Shown one piece after another: positions 43,584-52,896 of a stretch of DNA of 64,000 bases. Position numbers and translations under genes: made by a program. Origin of the DNA: JAFGXT01 sp963677165 (GTDB lineage: Bacteria > Verrucomicrobiota > Lentisphaeria > Victivallales > SZUA-371); assembly GCA_963677165.2 (NCBI GenBank), contig CAXXSX010000001.1, positions 806,001 through 870,000 of the forward strand, read 5' to 3'. The notes below the pieces were generated by a model. It saw nothing but the letters and a program-made list of their open reading frames with translations. It did not search any database and was not told the origin of the DNA. How positions within the stretch are numbered: position 1 is the stretch's first letter; each line of letters begins with the position of its first letter.

Positions 43584-44597
43584 TTAAAAAAAATCGATAT
43601 TTGCTGGCAAAATTACGGTCGGAGTAATAAAAACTTCACTGTCGATTTTCTGGTGTTCACAGATTGTAGAGTAGAGTAACTGAACAATTTTTTCTCCCTG
43701 CTCCGTGGCATTTTGAAATATGGTAGCAGCTACTGAACGATCCTTAATGCGTTCCCGCAGATCATCATACAGGTCTGTGGCGATTACTAATGGTTTGCTG
43801 CCGGATTTTGCCAGTACATCGCATATGGCTGTGCCGTTGGCTGTTGATATGTATACCGCGTCGATTTGCCGATGCTCTGCCAGTGCCGCAGTTGTGACTT
43901 CAATAGCTTCTTCGGGGTCATCGTTGTGTTCATAAACTTGAGGCTCCTGAAATCCGTAAAGTGTCATGGCTTGACGAAATCCGTCAATTTTGTCTGCGTG
44001 GTCCAGATAACTCATTTTTCCGGTAAAGGCAATTACCGATGCGTCAGAGGACAGGGTCATAGCGATCATATCAGCTACCAGACGGCCTTCCACCAAACTA
44101 TTGGCTCTAATGCTGATGAGTCGGTTTTTCCACTGACCATCAGTTCCCAGCAGGGCGAAAGGGATTCCTGCCTGCTTCATTAGTTCCACTTCACTGTCAT
44201 CGGGAACAAAATGAATGCAGACAATAACGCTGACCTTGTCTGATATAGCCTGACAAATTGTTTGTAACCTTAATTTTTCCTGTTTGAATGAATAATAACA
44301 GCCGCTGACATTGTAGTCCCGCAGATGATCAATGCCTTTTTCTACCCCGGCCATAAAATCTTCATGTATATGCTGCCATCTGGCAGATGAGCTGACCACG
44401 CCGATAATCATTGGATTTCTAGCCATGCTCTGAGCTACCCTGTTGACCTGATAATTCATGGCTCTAGCGGTATCAAGTATCTTCTGCCGGGTAGCTTCGC
44501 TGACTCCTTTTTTTCCGTGCAACGCTTTGTTGACAGTGTGTAGCGAGACATTTAATTTTGTGGCGATATCGGCAATTGTTACTCGTTTGTTTTTCAT
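43584..44597 (-). CDS. LacI-family transcriptional repressor
   Basis: A 337-residue regulator. The N-terminal helix-turn-helix and hinge, VTIADIATKLNVSLHTVNKA and GVSEATRQKILDTARAMNY, are followed by a sugar-binding domain (IIGVVSSS..., KPLVIATDLYDDLRERIKDR). It lies just upstream of the small membrane protein/GH36 operon on the same strand, and the operator GGGAAACGTTTCCC sits between them. It therefore most likely represses that operon, with galactose or a galactoside as inducer (inferred). Confidence 0.92.
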   Translation of the reverse strand: MKNKRVTIADIATKLNVSLHTVNKALHGKKGVSEATRQKILDTARAMNYQVNRVAQSMARNPMIIGVVSSSARWQHIHEDFMAGVEKGIDHLRDYNVSGCYYSFKQEKLRLQTICQAISDKVSVIVCIHFVPDDSEVELMKQAGIPFALLGTDGQWKNRLISIRANSLVEGRLVADMIAMTLSSDASVIAFTGKMSYLDHADKIDGFRQAMTLYGFQEPQVYEHNDDPEEAIEVTTAALAEHRQIDAVYISTANGTAICDVLAKSGSKPLVIATDLYDDLRERIKDRSVAATIFQNATEQGEKIVQLLYSTICEHQKIDSEVFITPTVILPANIDFF

Positions 44598-44963
44598 ATG
44601 ACTGATCCCTGTGAATTCTCAAATATACTTCATCCAAATCTCTATTTCCAGTGTCAGATAAGAGTACGAAAGAAAATAAAAAACGAAAAAAATACATATT
44701 TAGGGAACTAAATGTAATATCCGGCTGTCTGTTGATGTAGTATTTTGTGTACTTTTGTTACTATAAGGTATTGCTATTGGAGCGAAGTAATATTAGTTTA
44801 GGTTTGCGTCTTGACGTTTTTTGATTCCGGCGTTAAACTCTTTATTGCGGAACCTCCGATGTATACGGGAGTTTATGTATGAAAATGAGTTGGTTTCCCG
44901 GTACAGGTACCGAAGAATGATGAAATTATTAATATTAACATATCGAACGAGGTAAAAAGACTA
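44598..44963. other. Non-coding 366-bp divergent region between lacI-type gene and protease
   Basis: AT-rich on the regulator side, with no credible ORF or RNA gene. A TGGAAA/TATATT pair (17-bp spacer, minus strand) about 30 bp before the regulator is a weak promoter candidate. The plus-strand promoter at 44811 serves the protease; its ~120-nt leader contains a short CTCC/GGAG hairpin at about 44857-44872. Confidence 0.5.
44811..44839 (+). promoter_or_regulatory. Likely promoter of the tail-specific protease gene
   Basis: TTGACG (44811-44816), 17-bp spacer, TAAACT (44834-44839), giving a leader of about 120 nt. Confidence 0.45.
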
Positions 44964-47123
44964 ATGCAGAAAGTAATATCCCGGGTGTCACTTATTGTAC
45001 TGTTTTTGCTATCACTGGCACCTGCCGGTTTCTCCGCAAAACTTCAGAGTAACAGCCAGCTTGAAACCATCGCTAAATTAACAGCTACAATGATAAGCAG
45101 TCGTCATTACAGCCAGCGGCAGTTGGATGATGATATGTCGTCTAAAATTTTTGACGAATATCTGAAAACCATTGATTCCTCTAAAATGTTCTTTACTCAA
45201 CAGGATATAAAACTACTGAATCGTTATCGCTATAGCCTTGATGATCAGATAATGCTGGGGAGTCTCGATTTTGCTTTTCTGGTATATAAAAAATTCATTA
45301 AACGCTATCAGGAATACTGTGAATTCGCCAAAGTCCAGTTGGACAAAGGTTTTGATTTTACTATAAACGAGGATTTCCAATTTGATCGTAGTAAGGCAAA
45401 ATGGCCTGCTGATGAGAAGGAAATGAAAGACTTGTGGCGCAAACGTCTAAAAAATGCCATGCTTTCGCAGAAACTCATGGATCGGGCTATGAAGCTTAAT
45501 GAGAAAAATGGTAAGAAATCTCCGAACGCAGAGAAATACAGGAAGCTATGGTCTCAGAAATCCGCGAAAGAAAAACTTGAAAAACGAATGGAGCAAACTC
45601 TTGAAGAGCTCAAAAATCGTGAGCCTATTGAGATTCTTTCGATCTATCTTACAAGTTTGACCAAAATCTATGATCCGCATTCAAGTTATATGTCACCAAA
45701 GGAAGAAGAAAGTTTCAATATTAATATGAAGCTTTCCCTGGTTGGGATTGGAGCCGTGCTTTCTTCTGAAGACGGTTATACTAAAATTGTTAAGTTGATT
45801 CCTGGCGGTCCGGCGGAAAAAGATGGAAAACTCAAACCGGAAGACCGTATTATCGCGGTTGCGCAGGATGGCGAAGAACCTGTTGATATTCTTGATATGC
45901 CGTTGAACAAAGTGGTTCAGCTGATTCGCGGCAAGAAAAATACTAAAGTTAACCTGACAATTCTTGCCGGAGATAAAGGGCAGCATGCCATACCCAAAGT
46001 CATTACGATAGTCCGTAATAAGGTAGAGTTAAAGGATCAGGCTGCTTCCGGACGGATTGAAAAAATCAAAGGTGCAGACGGCAAGGAAAAGAAAATCGGT
46101 ATTATCGTTTTGCCATCGTTTTACATAGACTTTGCCGCGGCCCAGCGTGGAGATCGCAACTATAAGAGTTCTACCAGGGATGTTGCTAAAATTCTGACTG
46201 ATTTCAGTAAGAAAGGTGTTGACGGAATCGTACTTGATCTCCGTTCTAACGGAGGCGGAAGTCTTCAGGAAGCGATAACGCTCACCGGACTTTTTATTGA
46301 GAGCGGACCTGTCGTTCAGATCAAAGACGGCTTCGGTCGTATTATGGTAAATAATGACACGGACCCGGCAATTCAGTATTCCGGTCCTATGGCTGTACTG
46401 ATCAATAAGCTCAGTGCTTCTGCCACGGAGATTTTTGCCGGAGCGATCAAGGATTACAATCGAGGCATAATTCTTGGGGACCGCCATACTCATGGTAAAG
46501 GAACGGTGCAGATGGTTTATGAATTGAGTGATCTGCTGAATATGTTTGGAGTTTCCTTCAATGCCGGTTCAATAAAATTTACCAATGCGAAATTTTATCG
46601 AATCAATGGTCATTCGACTCAGCTCAAGGGCGTTTCTCCACATATTGTGTTCCCATCTTATACCGATTCAATGAAGATCGGCGAAATCGATATTGATTAT
46701 GCATTGCCGTGGGATGCGATTAAAAGTGTACCGCATAAAAATTACGATCCTGAACTAAGTAAGGAAGTAAATGTTCTAAAGCAGAAGTCAGATAAACGTC
46801 TTAACAGTAATATCAAGTTCAAAGTGCTCAAGAACGACATTGCCGCTTTTGATCGTATCAACAGTAAGAAGCTGGTTTCTCTGAATGTTGAAAAGCGCTG
46901 GAAGGAATATCTTGCTGAAAAGAAGTTTAAAGAACAACAGGATAAACTTTTAAAACTTGATGACCGGACAAAAAGCAGCCAGACCAGTGATTATGAAAAA
47001 GAAGATATCTATATGCAGGAATCGCTGAATATTCTTTCTGATTTCATTGATTGCAAGAAGGTCAATAAAGCTCAGAAAATTGCCAGCCGGAAACCGGCCG
47101 AGGTTACCAGCACAGAAGACTAA
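44964..47123 (+). CDS. prc: Carboxy-terminal processing protease (Prc/Tsp type, S41A)
   Basis: A 719-residue periplasmic serine protease that trims C-termini of envelope proteins. A signal peptide (IVLFLLSLAPAGFSA) is followed by an N-terminal helical domain, a PDZ domain (KIVKLIPGGPAEKDGKLKPE, about 270-350), and the S41 core. The Ser/Lys dyad is Ser486 in LSASATEIFAGA and Lys512 in THGKGTVQ. A long Lys-rich C-terminal domain is typical of the Tsp branch. GAGG lies 11 nt before the ATG. A bidirectional terminator follows. Confidence 0.93.
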   Translation: MQKVISRVSLIVLFLLSLAPAGFSAKLQSNSQLETIAKLTATMISSRHYSQRQLDDDMSSKIFDEYLKTIDSSKMFFTQQDIKLLNRYRYSLDDQIMLGSLDFAFLVYKKFIKRYQEYCEFAKVQLDKGFDFTINEDFQFDRSKAKWPADEKEMKDLWRKRLKNAMLSQKLMDRAMKLNEKNGKKSPNAEKYRKLWSQKSAKEKLEKRMEQTLEELKNREPIEILSIYLTSLTKIYDPHSSYMSPKEEESFNINMKLSLVGIGAVLSSEDGYTKIVKLIPGGPAEKDGKLKPEDRIIAVAQDGEEPVDILDMPLNKVVQLIRGKKNTKVNLTILAGDKGQHAIPKVITIVRNKVELKDQAASGRIEKIKGADGKEKKIGIIVLPSFYIDFAAAQRGDRNYKSSTRDVAKILTDFSKKGVDGIVLDLRSNGGGSLQEAITLTGLFIESGPVVQIKDGFGRIMVNNDTDPAIQYSGPMAVLINKLSASATEIFAGAIKDYNRGIILGDRHTHGKGTVQMVYELSDLLNMFGVSFNAGSIKFTNAKFYRINGHSTQLKGVSPHIVFPSYTDSMKIGEIDIDYALPWDAIKSVPHKNYDPELSKEVNVLKQKSDKRLNSNIKFKVLKNDIAAFDRINSKKLVSLNVEKRWKEYLAEKKFKEQQDKLLKLDDRTKSSQTSDYEKEDIYMQESLNILSDFIDCKKVNKAQKIASRKPAEVTSTED

Positions 47124-47149
47124 TTCCTGTAGAATATTTTTAAAGCATA

Positions 47150-47183
47150 AAAAAGCCTGTCTGCATTAACAGACAGGCTTTTT
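47150..47183. terminator. Bidirectional rho-independent terminator
   Basis: A perfect 14-bp stem, AAAAAGCCTGTCTG (47150-47163) and CAGACAGGCTTTTT (47170-47183), with loop CATTAA. A/T-runs on both sides serve the protease gene and the convergent uxaC. Confidence 0.93.
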
Positions 47184-47205
47184 ACATTATAAATTGAAGT
47201 ACAGA

Positions 47206-48573
47206 TTAGAGATTCCAGAACTCTTTGGGACCACTGTAGGCCATTTTTACCGCAAGTTTTTCGGCAATGGCGTACGGGAGCTGACCTAAGTCAACCATGT
47301 GAGCCAGAGTTTCAGACAGGACGCGTCGGAACATTTCGAAGCGTGAGCCGTAGGATAACAGTTTGCGTGAGTCGGATACCATTCCGGCAAAGTTAGCCAG
47401 TACGTCGACTGAACCGATGTACTCAAGCTGGCGTTTCATGCCGATTGGATTATCATTCAGCCACCAGGCGGAACCCAGGTTGACTTTGGCGCCGAAGGCA
47501 CGAGACATTGTCGCCAGCAGATGCTGATGTCCTGGATCGAGGCAGTAAAGAACTGTTTTTAGACGGTTATCGAAGCGATTCAGGAAAGCTTTGAGCGGAG
47601 CATAGATGTCGAGAAGCGGACGTGCGATATCACCGCCGCTGTCAGGACCGATTGTATTGAATAACATGTCGCGGACGTCGCGCACGGCACCGATATGGTA
47701 CTGGAACACCCAGTCTTTCTGTGCGTTGAGCTCAGCAACTTCACCAATGAAGTAGCTCATGAAAGCCTGTTGTTCATCTTTGGTCAGTTCTTTACCGTCC
47801 ATGGCTTTTTTGAAAGCGGCATTAGCATCTGATTCAGAGGCATCACCGCCGTATGGAACTTCTACTCCGTGGTCACTGGCTTTGCAGCCGTGCTCGGCGA
47901 AGTAGTCATGAGAAAGACGCATTGCTTCAATCAAATCCTTGACCGAATTCATTTTAATATCAAAGCGTTCTCCCACTTTATCAATATACTCTTTCCAGTC
48001 GGGCTTGAAAATATTCATTGCCTTGTCCGGACGCCATGTCGGGCGTACGACGGTACGACCCATAGACAGATTGAGTCGGGTATGGTCTTCAAGGGTATCG
48101 ACCGGATCATCGGTGGAGCACATGACTTCAACATTCATGAAGTTAAGAAGCTGCTGCGGTCTGTGATCATCTTTGGACAGAGCGCTGCAGGCTGCTTCCC
48201 AAATAGTTTCCCCGGTATCGGGACCGAGAAGTTGATTAATGCCAAGGTAGCGTTTTAGATCAAGATGGATCCATTCATAGACCGGATTGCCGGCGATGTC
48301 GGGGAAGACTTCCGCCATCATCATCCATTTAATTTTGGGATCATGGTTTCCGGTAATAAATTCTTCGGGAACATTGCGTTTGCGCAGCATTTCCCAGACA
48401 TAATGGTCCGTTGCTGCGAATAGCTGCCAGGGATCACTGTAGTTGTTGTTGTCGGCAATTTCCTTAACATTCGCATGGTTGTGCGGGTCGATAATCGGCA
48501 GGTCCTTTACTTCCTTAAATAACGCCAGCGCAACTTCGGACGACAGTAGATATTTATCGTCGATGAAACTCAT
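47206..48573 (-). CDS. uxaC: Uronate isomerase (glucuronate/galacturonate isomerase)
   Basis: Converts D-glucuronate to D-fructuronate or D-galacturonate to D-tagaturonate, the first step of uronate catabolism. Length 455 aa is near the family norm. Signature segments: PIIDPHNHANVKEIADNNNY with metal-binding HNH; NYSDPWQLFAATDHYVWEML; CSTDDPVDTLEDH; and LDPGHQHLLATMSRAFGAKV, then SAWWLNDNPIGM. CGGAG lies before the ATG. It is separated from the upstream SGNH gene by a terminator, so it is its own unit. It supports use of pectin or uronate-containing glycans. Confidence 0.96.
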   Translation of the reverse strand: MSFIDDKYLLSSEVALALFKEVKDLPIIDPHNHANVKEIADNNNYSDPWQLFAATDHYVWEMLRKRNVPEEFITGNHDPKIKWMMMAEVFPDIAGNPVYEWIHLDLKRYLGINQLLGPDTGETIWEAACSALSKDDHRPQQLLNFMNVEVMCSTDDPVDTLEDHTRLNLSMGRTVVRPTWRPDKAMNIFKPDWKEYIDKVGERFDIKMNSVKDLIEAMRLSHDYFAEHGCKASDHGVEVPYGGDASESDANAAFKKAMDGKELTKDEQQAFMSYFIGEVAELNAQKDWVFQYHIGAVRDVRDMLFNTIGPDSGGDIARPLLDIYAPLKAFLNRFDNRLKTVLYCLDPGHQHLLATMSRAFGAKVNLGSAWWLNDNPIGMKRQLEYIGSVDVLANFAGMVSDSRKLLSYGSRFEMFRRVLSETLAHMVDLGQLPYAIAEKLAVKMAYSGPKEFWNL

Positions 48574-48730
48574 TTTTTTTCTCCGAATAAGTTCTGTTTT
48601 TTTAATATAAATATATAAAAAATATAAATAATAACATGAGATAAAGATACCACCGCTAAACGATTAGTCCAGTCCTGACATCAACAAAAGCCGTACGAAA
48701 GTTGCATAGTCGTCTTCATGAGCAGAAAAA

Positions 48731-48763
48731 AGAAAAAGGCCGGCGATATTTCACGTCGGCCTT
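48731..48763 (-). terminator. Rho-independent terminator after the SGNH hydrolase gene
   Basis: The stem AAGGCCGGCG (48736-48745) pairs with CGTCGGCCTT (48754-48763) with one G-T pair. On the minus strand it is followed by TTTTTCTTTTTT. Confidence 0.85.
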
Positions 48764-48786
48764 AATAAAGTTAGCGAGGAGAGATG

Positions 48787-49494
48787 TTATTGTGCTGAAT
48801 TTTCAATCAATTTGAATACCGTTTCGGCAATAAGTTTATGACCTTCCGGGAACGGATGGTTCAAACCATTGGCGAGATGAGCATTGGTATCAATTCCGCC
48901 ATCTGCCATTTTCTGCCATTCCTCATAGACATCGGCGACAGGAATATCCATTTTTTCTGCTAATTTTTTCAAGGCATCTTTGTAGGCTTTCAGGATACCT
49001 TTCTGCTGGCAGTTTACAAGGACTTTGATGTGTTTCTGATGTTCGGGTACAATGTTCGGATTGTCGCTGGTTGCCATGAAATTCGGCGTCAGTACAATAA
49101 TATCCGCACTGGTTTCCGCTTTTACTCTGGTAATGATGTTGCGCATATTGTCGACATATTCTTCCAAGTTGTCAGAACCGCCGCAGGAATCGTTGAGACA
49201 GAAGCCGACGATGACGAGGTCCGGGTCGTGCCGTATGACGTCGCGCTCAAGGCGTTTCTGTCCGTCTCCCGCATTTTCTCCGCCGACACCGGCGTTATAT
49301 ACGCTGAAGGTTGTCTTGGGATATTTATCTTCAAGCTTCTGTTTTAAAACGTTGTGATAGGCATTTTGATGATCAATCACATCAATGACGGTGCATCCTT
49401 GCGTAACACTGTCGCCCAGGGGAATAATCAGAACCGGAGGCGTACTGTTGTCTTCCGCCTTTTCTGCAATTCTTTTATGAAAACGTTCCAGCAT
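48787..49494 (-). CDS. SGNH/GDSL hydrolase (putative carbohydrate esterase)
   Basis: A 235-residue hydrolase. Block I IIPLGDSVTQG (nucleophile Ser), the Gly-containing NAGVGGENAGDG, the block III Asn in FCLNDSCGG, and the C-terminal His in GLNHPFPEGHKLIA are all present. No signal peptide, so it is cytoplasmic. It is the last gene of the GH78 operon. In that setting deacetylation of oligosaccharides is the likely job (as in rhamnogalacturonan acetylesterases of this fold), but the substrate is inferred only from context. GGAG lies 8 nt before the ATG. Confidence 0.88.
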   Translation of the reverse strand: MLERFHKRIAEKAEDNSTPPVLIIPLGDSVTQGCTVIDVIDHQNAYHNVLKQKLEDKYPKTTFSVYNAGVGGENAGDGQKRLERDVIRHDPDLVIVGFCLNDSCGGSDNLEEYVDNMRNIITRVKAETSADIIVLTPNFMATSDNPNIVPEHQKHIKVLVNCQQKGILKAYKDALKKLAEKMDIPVADVYEEWQKMADGGIDTNAHLANGLNHPFPEGHKLIAETVFKLIENSAQ

Positions 49495-49518
49495 TATTCT
49501 TACTCCATTTATCGTAAT

Positions 49519-50484
49519 TTAAATAAATAAAGTACGCATTAAAGCCGAGAATTCAACTGCTTTTCCCGATGAAATAACCGATTTAAAATCATCTCGTCTG
49601 GCTGTAAGAATTTCATCGAATTTTTTGATCCAGCGAATCGATTCTGAGATGGCCCCCACCGCGTCCTCACGGTATGGATACTGGTCCATGGACAGCCAGC
49701 CGGAATAGTCACATTCATCAAGCCAGTAAAGCATTTCCAGATAATCGGCATGGTGGATCGTTCCGACAATCATATCATCATCCCAGATTTTATAGTTATC
49801 GTTGAAATGCATGTGAAAAAGTTTGTCTCCCGCCTGTTTTGCCATGACGATTGATTCCGCGACATTTTCTCCTCCGAGGTATGCATGACCGGTGTCGATG
49901 GTGACTCCCACATTATCGCGTCCGGTAGCGAGGCAGACCAGCAGGGTGTCTGCCATACGGGCCATCCAGCAATGAGTACGCGGTTCTCTGGCTTTATATT
50001 CCAGTGAGAATTTCAGATCGGGATAGGTTTCCGCTAAACAGGCTATATTTTCAGTCAGCCAGGCGCGTTCCGCAAGATAATCCGCCTGAAACAGATAGTC
50101 ATAACCATCCTGACCCGGCCAGATGTTGATCAGTCCGCAATTCATTTCATGAGCCACATCACACATTTTGCGTAGATAGTCCATTGCCTGCTGACGGATT
50201 TGCGGATCTTTGGCGGAAATACTTCCATTTCCCCAGCGGGGTTCCGCGAAAAGGTCGGGGATGATGGAAACACATTGTTTGCCCATATCGTCGAGGGCTT
50301 TTTTCATTTCAGTCGCGTTTTCCGGTTTGATATCCCAGGTTCCGACCAGTTCAATGCCCGAGATCCCTTCTACTTCGCCGGCACGACGAAGCATTTCCAT
50401 GGTTGGCGGATTGTCTTTGTAGCTTCCACAAAAGCGGTCGCAGGTGTTCCCTAGATTACCGAGAATAGCGGAATATTTACGCAT
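49519..50484 (-). CDS. Sugar phosphate isomerase/epimerase-like TIM-barrel protein
   Basis: A 321-residue protein of the xylose isomerase-like/AP endonuclease 2 superfamily. The start at 50484 (MRKYSAILGNLGN) is chosen for GGGAG 9 nt upstream; it overlaps the GH78 stop by 8 nt. Metal-ligand type residues are visible in KFSLEYKAREPR (Glu), VGVTIDTGHAYLGGEN (Asp, His), LFHMHFNDNYK (His) and LSMDQYPYREDA. It lies between GH78 and an SGNH esterase, so it probably isomerises or epimerises the released sugar or its keto derivative. The exact reaction is unknown. Confidence 0.85.
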   Translation of the reverse strand: MRKYSAILGNLGNTCDRFCGSYKDNPPTMEMLRRAGEVEGISGIELVGTWDIKPENATEMKKALDDMGKQCVSIIPDLFAEPRWGNGSISAKDPQIRQQAMDYLRKMCDVAHEMNCGLINIWPGQDGYDYLFQADYLAERAWLTENIACLAETYPDLKFSLEYKAREPRTHCWMARMADTLLVCLATGRDNVGVTIDTGHAYLGGENVAESIVMAKQAGDKLFHMHFNDNYKIWDDDMIVGTIHHADYLEMLYWLDECDYSGWLSMDQYPYREDAVGAISESIRWIKKFDEILTARRDDFKSVISSGKAVEFSALMRTLFI

Positions 50485-52777
50485 GATTATGACTCCCTGA
50501 TTCAATTGTGAATGTATGGTTCCCGGAGGTGAATTCACCTGCCGGAGTAATGGCTGTCAGTCCAAATGGAACGGATAGTTCTACTTCTGTTTCAAGGTCA
50601 GATTTCCTGTTCCATGAAATTGTTATGGTTCCGTTCGGGGTAGGAATATTTCCGGACGCAAACTCCAGATCGTGTGGAACCGGATTGGCGCTGAATTTCC
50701 GGAATCCGGGTTCAAGCGGCATTATTCCGAGAATTGCCGTCTGGAAATAATTGATCGGCGAAGCTCCGAAACCGTGACATAAGCTGCCGGAGTTCCAGAT
50801 GGCTTTTTTCCCTTGCTCATGAATGAAAATTTCCCAGAGGGTCGGGGTTCCTGTCATAATCATAGGTCCCCAGAAGGAACGGATACGGTCAAGAGCCGGT
50901 TGAAACATTTCATTGTCCCTCATGGCATTAAAAACAAAATAATGCAGATAAAGGTCCGGCATTAACAGGGACTTATCATCAAGAGCGTTCATTAATTCTG
51001 CACGGCGTGTTTCCGGAAATGTTTTGCTGAGCAATGTAAGCGCCTGCGCGAGTTGACTGCAATGGGCGGAAGGCGTGCCATCCGGTTCGAGCCAGTCAGA
51101 GTAAATTTTACTGTTTGTGGCGGCGAATTTCTGTTCAATGCCGGCCGCGACTTCAGGAATTTTAGAACGATACAATTCAGCTTTTTCTGAATTGCCGGAA
51201 TATTCCAGCAGTCGTGATGTTGCATTTAACGCCATGATGTACAATTCGTTCAGGAGGGAAGTGTTCTTCCCGTTTAGACTGATGTCATTCAGCTCAAATG
51301 ACCAGTCGAAAAAGTTCCAGTATTTTTCCGGCGGTGATATTAAATTGTCAGCGTCTTTCCAGGATGAGAAAATCTCCAGAATCTTCAGCATTTCAGGAAG
51401 GAGCCGGTCAACCAGTGAACTGTCTCCGCTGTACATAAAATAATCTTCAAGCATTAACAGCAGAAACAGGTTGGTTGGTATCAGGATCAAACTGTCGTTA
51501 TCATCATCGGGACAAACACCTGGAACCATCCCATCATCATGTCGGTTGGACATGGCAAGACTTAATGCATGGGCGTTCAACTGATAGCTCCCAAATGCCT
51601 GAAGAGAAACGATATTTTCAACAATAAGGTCATTTACCCAGAATGAACGTTCGCGCCAGGGACAGTCGTTGAAAACATCGGTGGTACAGGTCGATATGGT
51701 TTCAACGCAGACTTCCCAGATTCGGTTCAGCATGGCATCGCCGCAGTTGAATGTGCCGATTCGGGGTAGGGGATAGCGGCGGTCAATGGCTTTGACTCTG
51801 TGGATGGTCAATGGGCCGGTGATATTACGAATAGCAATTTCTACATAGCGGAACCCTCGTTCGTGCAGTGTATTGCCTACTGTTTGTCTGCCATTGCGGC
51901 AGGTATATCTGTCAGCCATACGATATATGTGTCGTGATGCGTCCAGCCTTCCGTCATCCAGTTCTTCGTCATATGCGATATCAATAACGGTTCCATCCTC
52001 AGCTGAAAATTCAAGTCGAAAAAATCCGATGATTTCCCGCTGAAAATTCAGAATGATTGATATGCCGCGTCCTTCCTGAGTCGGTTTGAGTACAATGTCC
52101 TGGCCCTGCAGGAGCGGCTGACAGTCAATCGATAATTTTCCATTAACTTCAAAATGTTCGAGATTGCTTATTGTTTCTGCCGCCGGGGTGATTCCGTCCC
52201 AGGGAGCGGTTAGTGCGGTGTGAGATATTTCTTCTGGATAATATTCAGTTGTACGCATTAAAGGAACAGGACGCGGCAGAAGTTTTTTTCCATTCATATC
52301 TTTGACGATTTCAGGTTCGACCCATTGATTGGAAATTACCCTCATATCCCGATATTCCGCAAAACCTGTTTGAATTCCAAAAATATCAACCTCCTGTTTC
52401 CATTCTTCATGATGCATTACTTTCCAGTCTGAACTTGTGGCGGTAATATTTTCCAGTTCCAGTTTCAGGGCCGCACAGGTTGGATAAGTTGAAAAATTAG
52501 GAATGTTCATGGACTGAACCAGAACCGTTATTTGATTTATGCCGCTTTTCAGGAATGAAGATACTTCGTATGTATCATAAAAATTAACGTTTCGGGTTCC
52601 GCGTGCCGGGCCCATTCCGATCTCGCGTCCGTTAATCCACAGTTTATAATAAGATTCCGCTGTTATATGGAGACTACGGGAGTCAGGAACAGACTCAAGT
52701 TCAAATTCTTTTAATGCCCTGAAATACAGGTTTTTCTCTTTTGATTTATTCGGATATGTGATCCATTTTCCTTGCAT
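50477..52777 (-). CDS. Glycoside hydrolase family 78 (alpha-L-rhamnosidase-like)
   Basis: A 766-residue enzyme with N-terminal beta-domains (LHITAESYYKLWINGREIG) and an (alpha/alpha)6 barrel. The acidic triad keeps GH78 spacing: Asp371, Glu376 and Asp383 in DCPWRERSFWVND; a Glu in TPTLWEIF matches the fourth catalytic position. No signal peptide. It has AGAGG upstream of the ATG. First gene of the operon with the TIM-barrel isomerase and SGNH hydrolase, divergent from an AraC regulator. It is only distantly similar to the GH78 at 29703, so specificity may differ. Confidence 0.92.
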   Translation of the reverse strand: MQGKWITYPNKSKEKNLYFRALKEFELESVPDSRSLHITAESYYKLWINGREIGMGPARGTRNVNFYDTYEVSSFLKSGINQITVLVQSMNIPNFSTYPTCAALKLELENITATSSDWKVMHHEEWKQEVDIFGIQTGFAEYRDMRVISNQWVEPEIVKDMNGKKLLPRPVPLMRTTEYYPEEISHTALTAPWDGITPAAETISNLEHFEVNGKLSIDCQPLLQGQDIVLKPTQEGRGISIILNFQREIIGFFRLEFSAEDGTVIDIAYDEELDDGRLDASRHIYRMADRYTCRNGRQTVGNTLHERGFRYVEIAIRNITGPLTIHRVKAIDRRYPLPRIGTFNCGDAMLNRIWEVCVETISTCTTDVFNDCPWRERSFWVNDLIVENIVSLQAFGSYQLNAHALSLAMSNRHDDGMVPGVCPDDDNDSLILIPTNLFLLLMLEDYFMYSGDSSLVDRLLPEMLKILEIFSSWKDADNLISPPEKYWNFFDWSFELNDISLNGKNTSLLNELYIMALNATSRLLEYSGNSEKAELYRSKIPEVAAGIEQKFAATNSKIYSDWLEPDGTPSAHCSQLAQALTLLSKTFPETRRAELMNALDDKSLLMPDLYLHYFVFNAMRDNEMFQPALDRIRSFWGPMIMTGTPTLWEIFIHEQGKKAIWNSGSLCHGFGASPINYFQTAILGIMPLEPGFRKFSANPVPHDLEFASGNIPTPNGTITISWNRKSDLETEVELSVPFGLTAITPAGEFTSGNHTFTIESGSHNHA

Positions 52778-52851
52778 GGTTACCTCTTATGGTTAATTTT
52801 CTTATTATTATATTCAAAACAAGTGGTATGATAAATGGACTTTTCTCTTTG

Positions 52852-52873
52852 TTTTGTGTATATTAACACAAAA
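52852..52873. promoter_or_regulatory. Perfect palindrome between AraC gene and GH78 operon
   Basis: TTTTGTGT (52852-52859), a 6-bp spacer ATATTA, ACACAAAA (52866-52873). The site is 23 bp before the AraC start and 75 bp upstream of the GH78 start. A TATAAT on the minus strand (near 52829-52834) with no good -35 would suit activator-dependent transcription of GH78. Confidence 0.5.
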
Positions 52874-52896
52874 TAACCGGAAAGTTATGTGTTTAT

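Noticed and set aside
44598..44963. Search for riboswitch or tRNA in the longest gene-free gap
   Set aside because: No tRNA T-loop motif and no known riboswitch core was recognised; only promoter-like signals are present.
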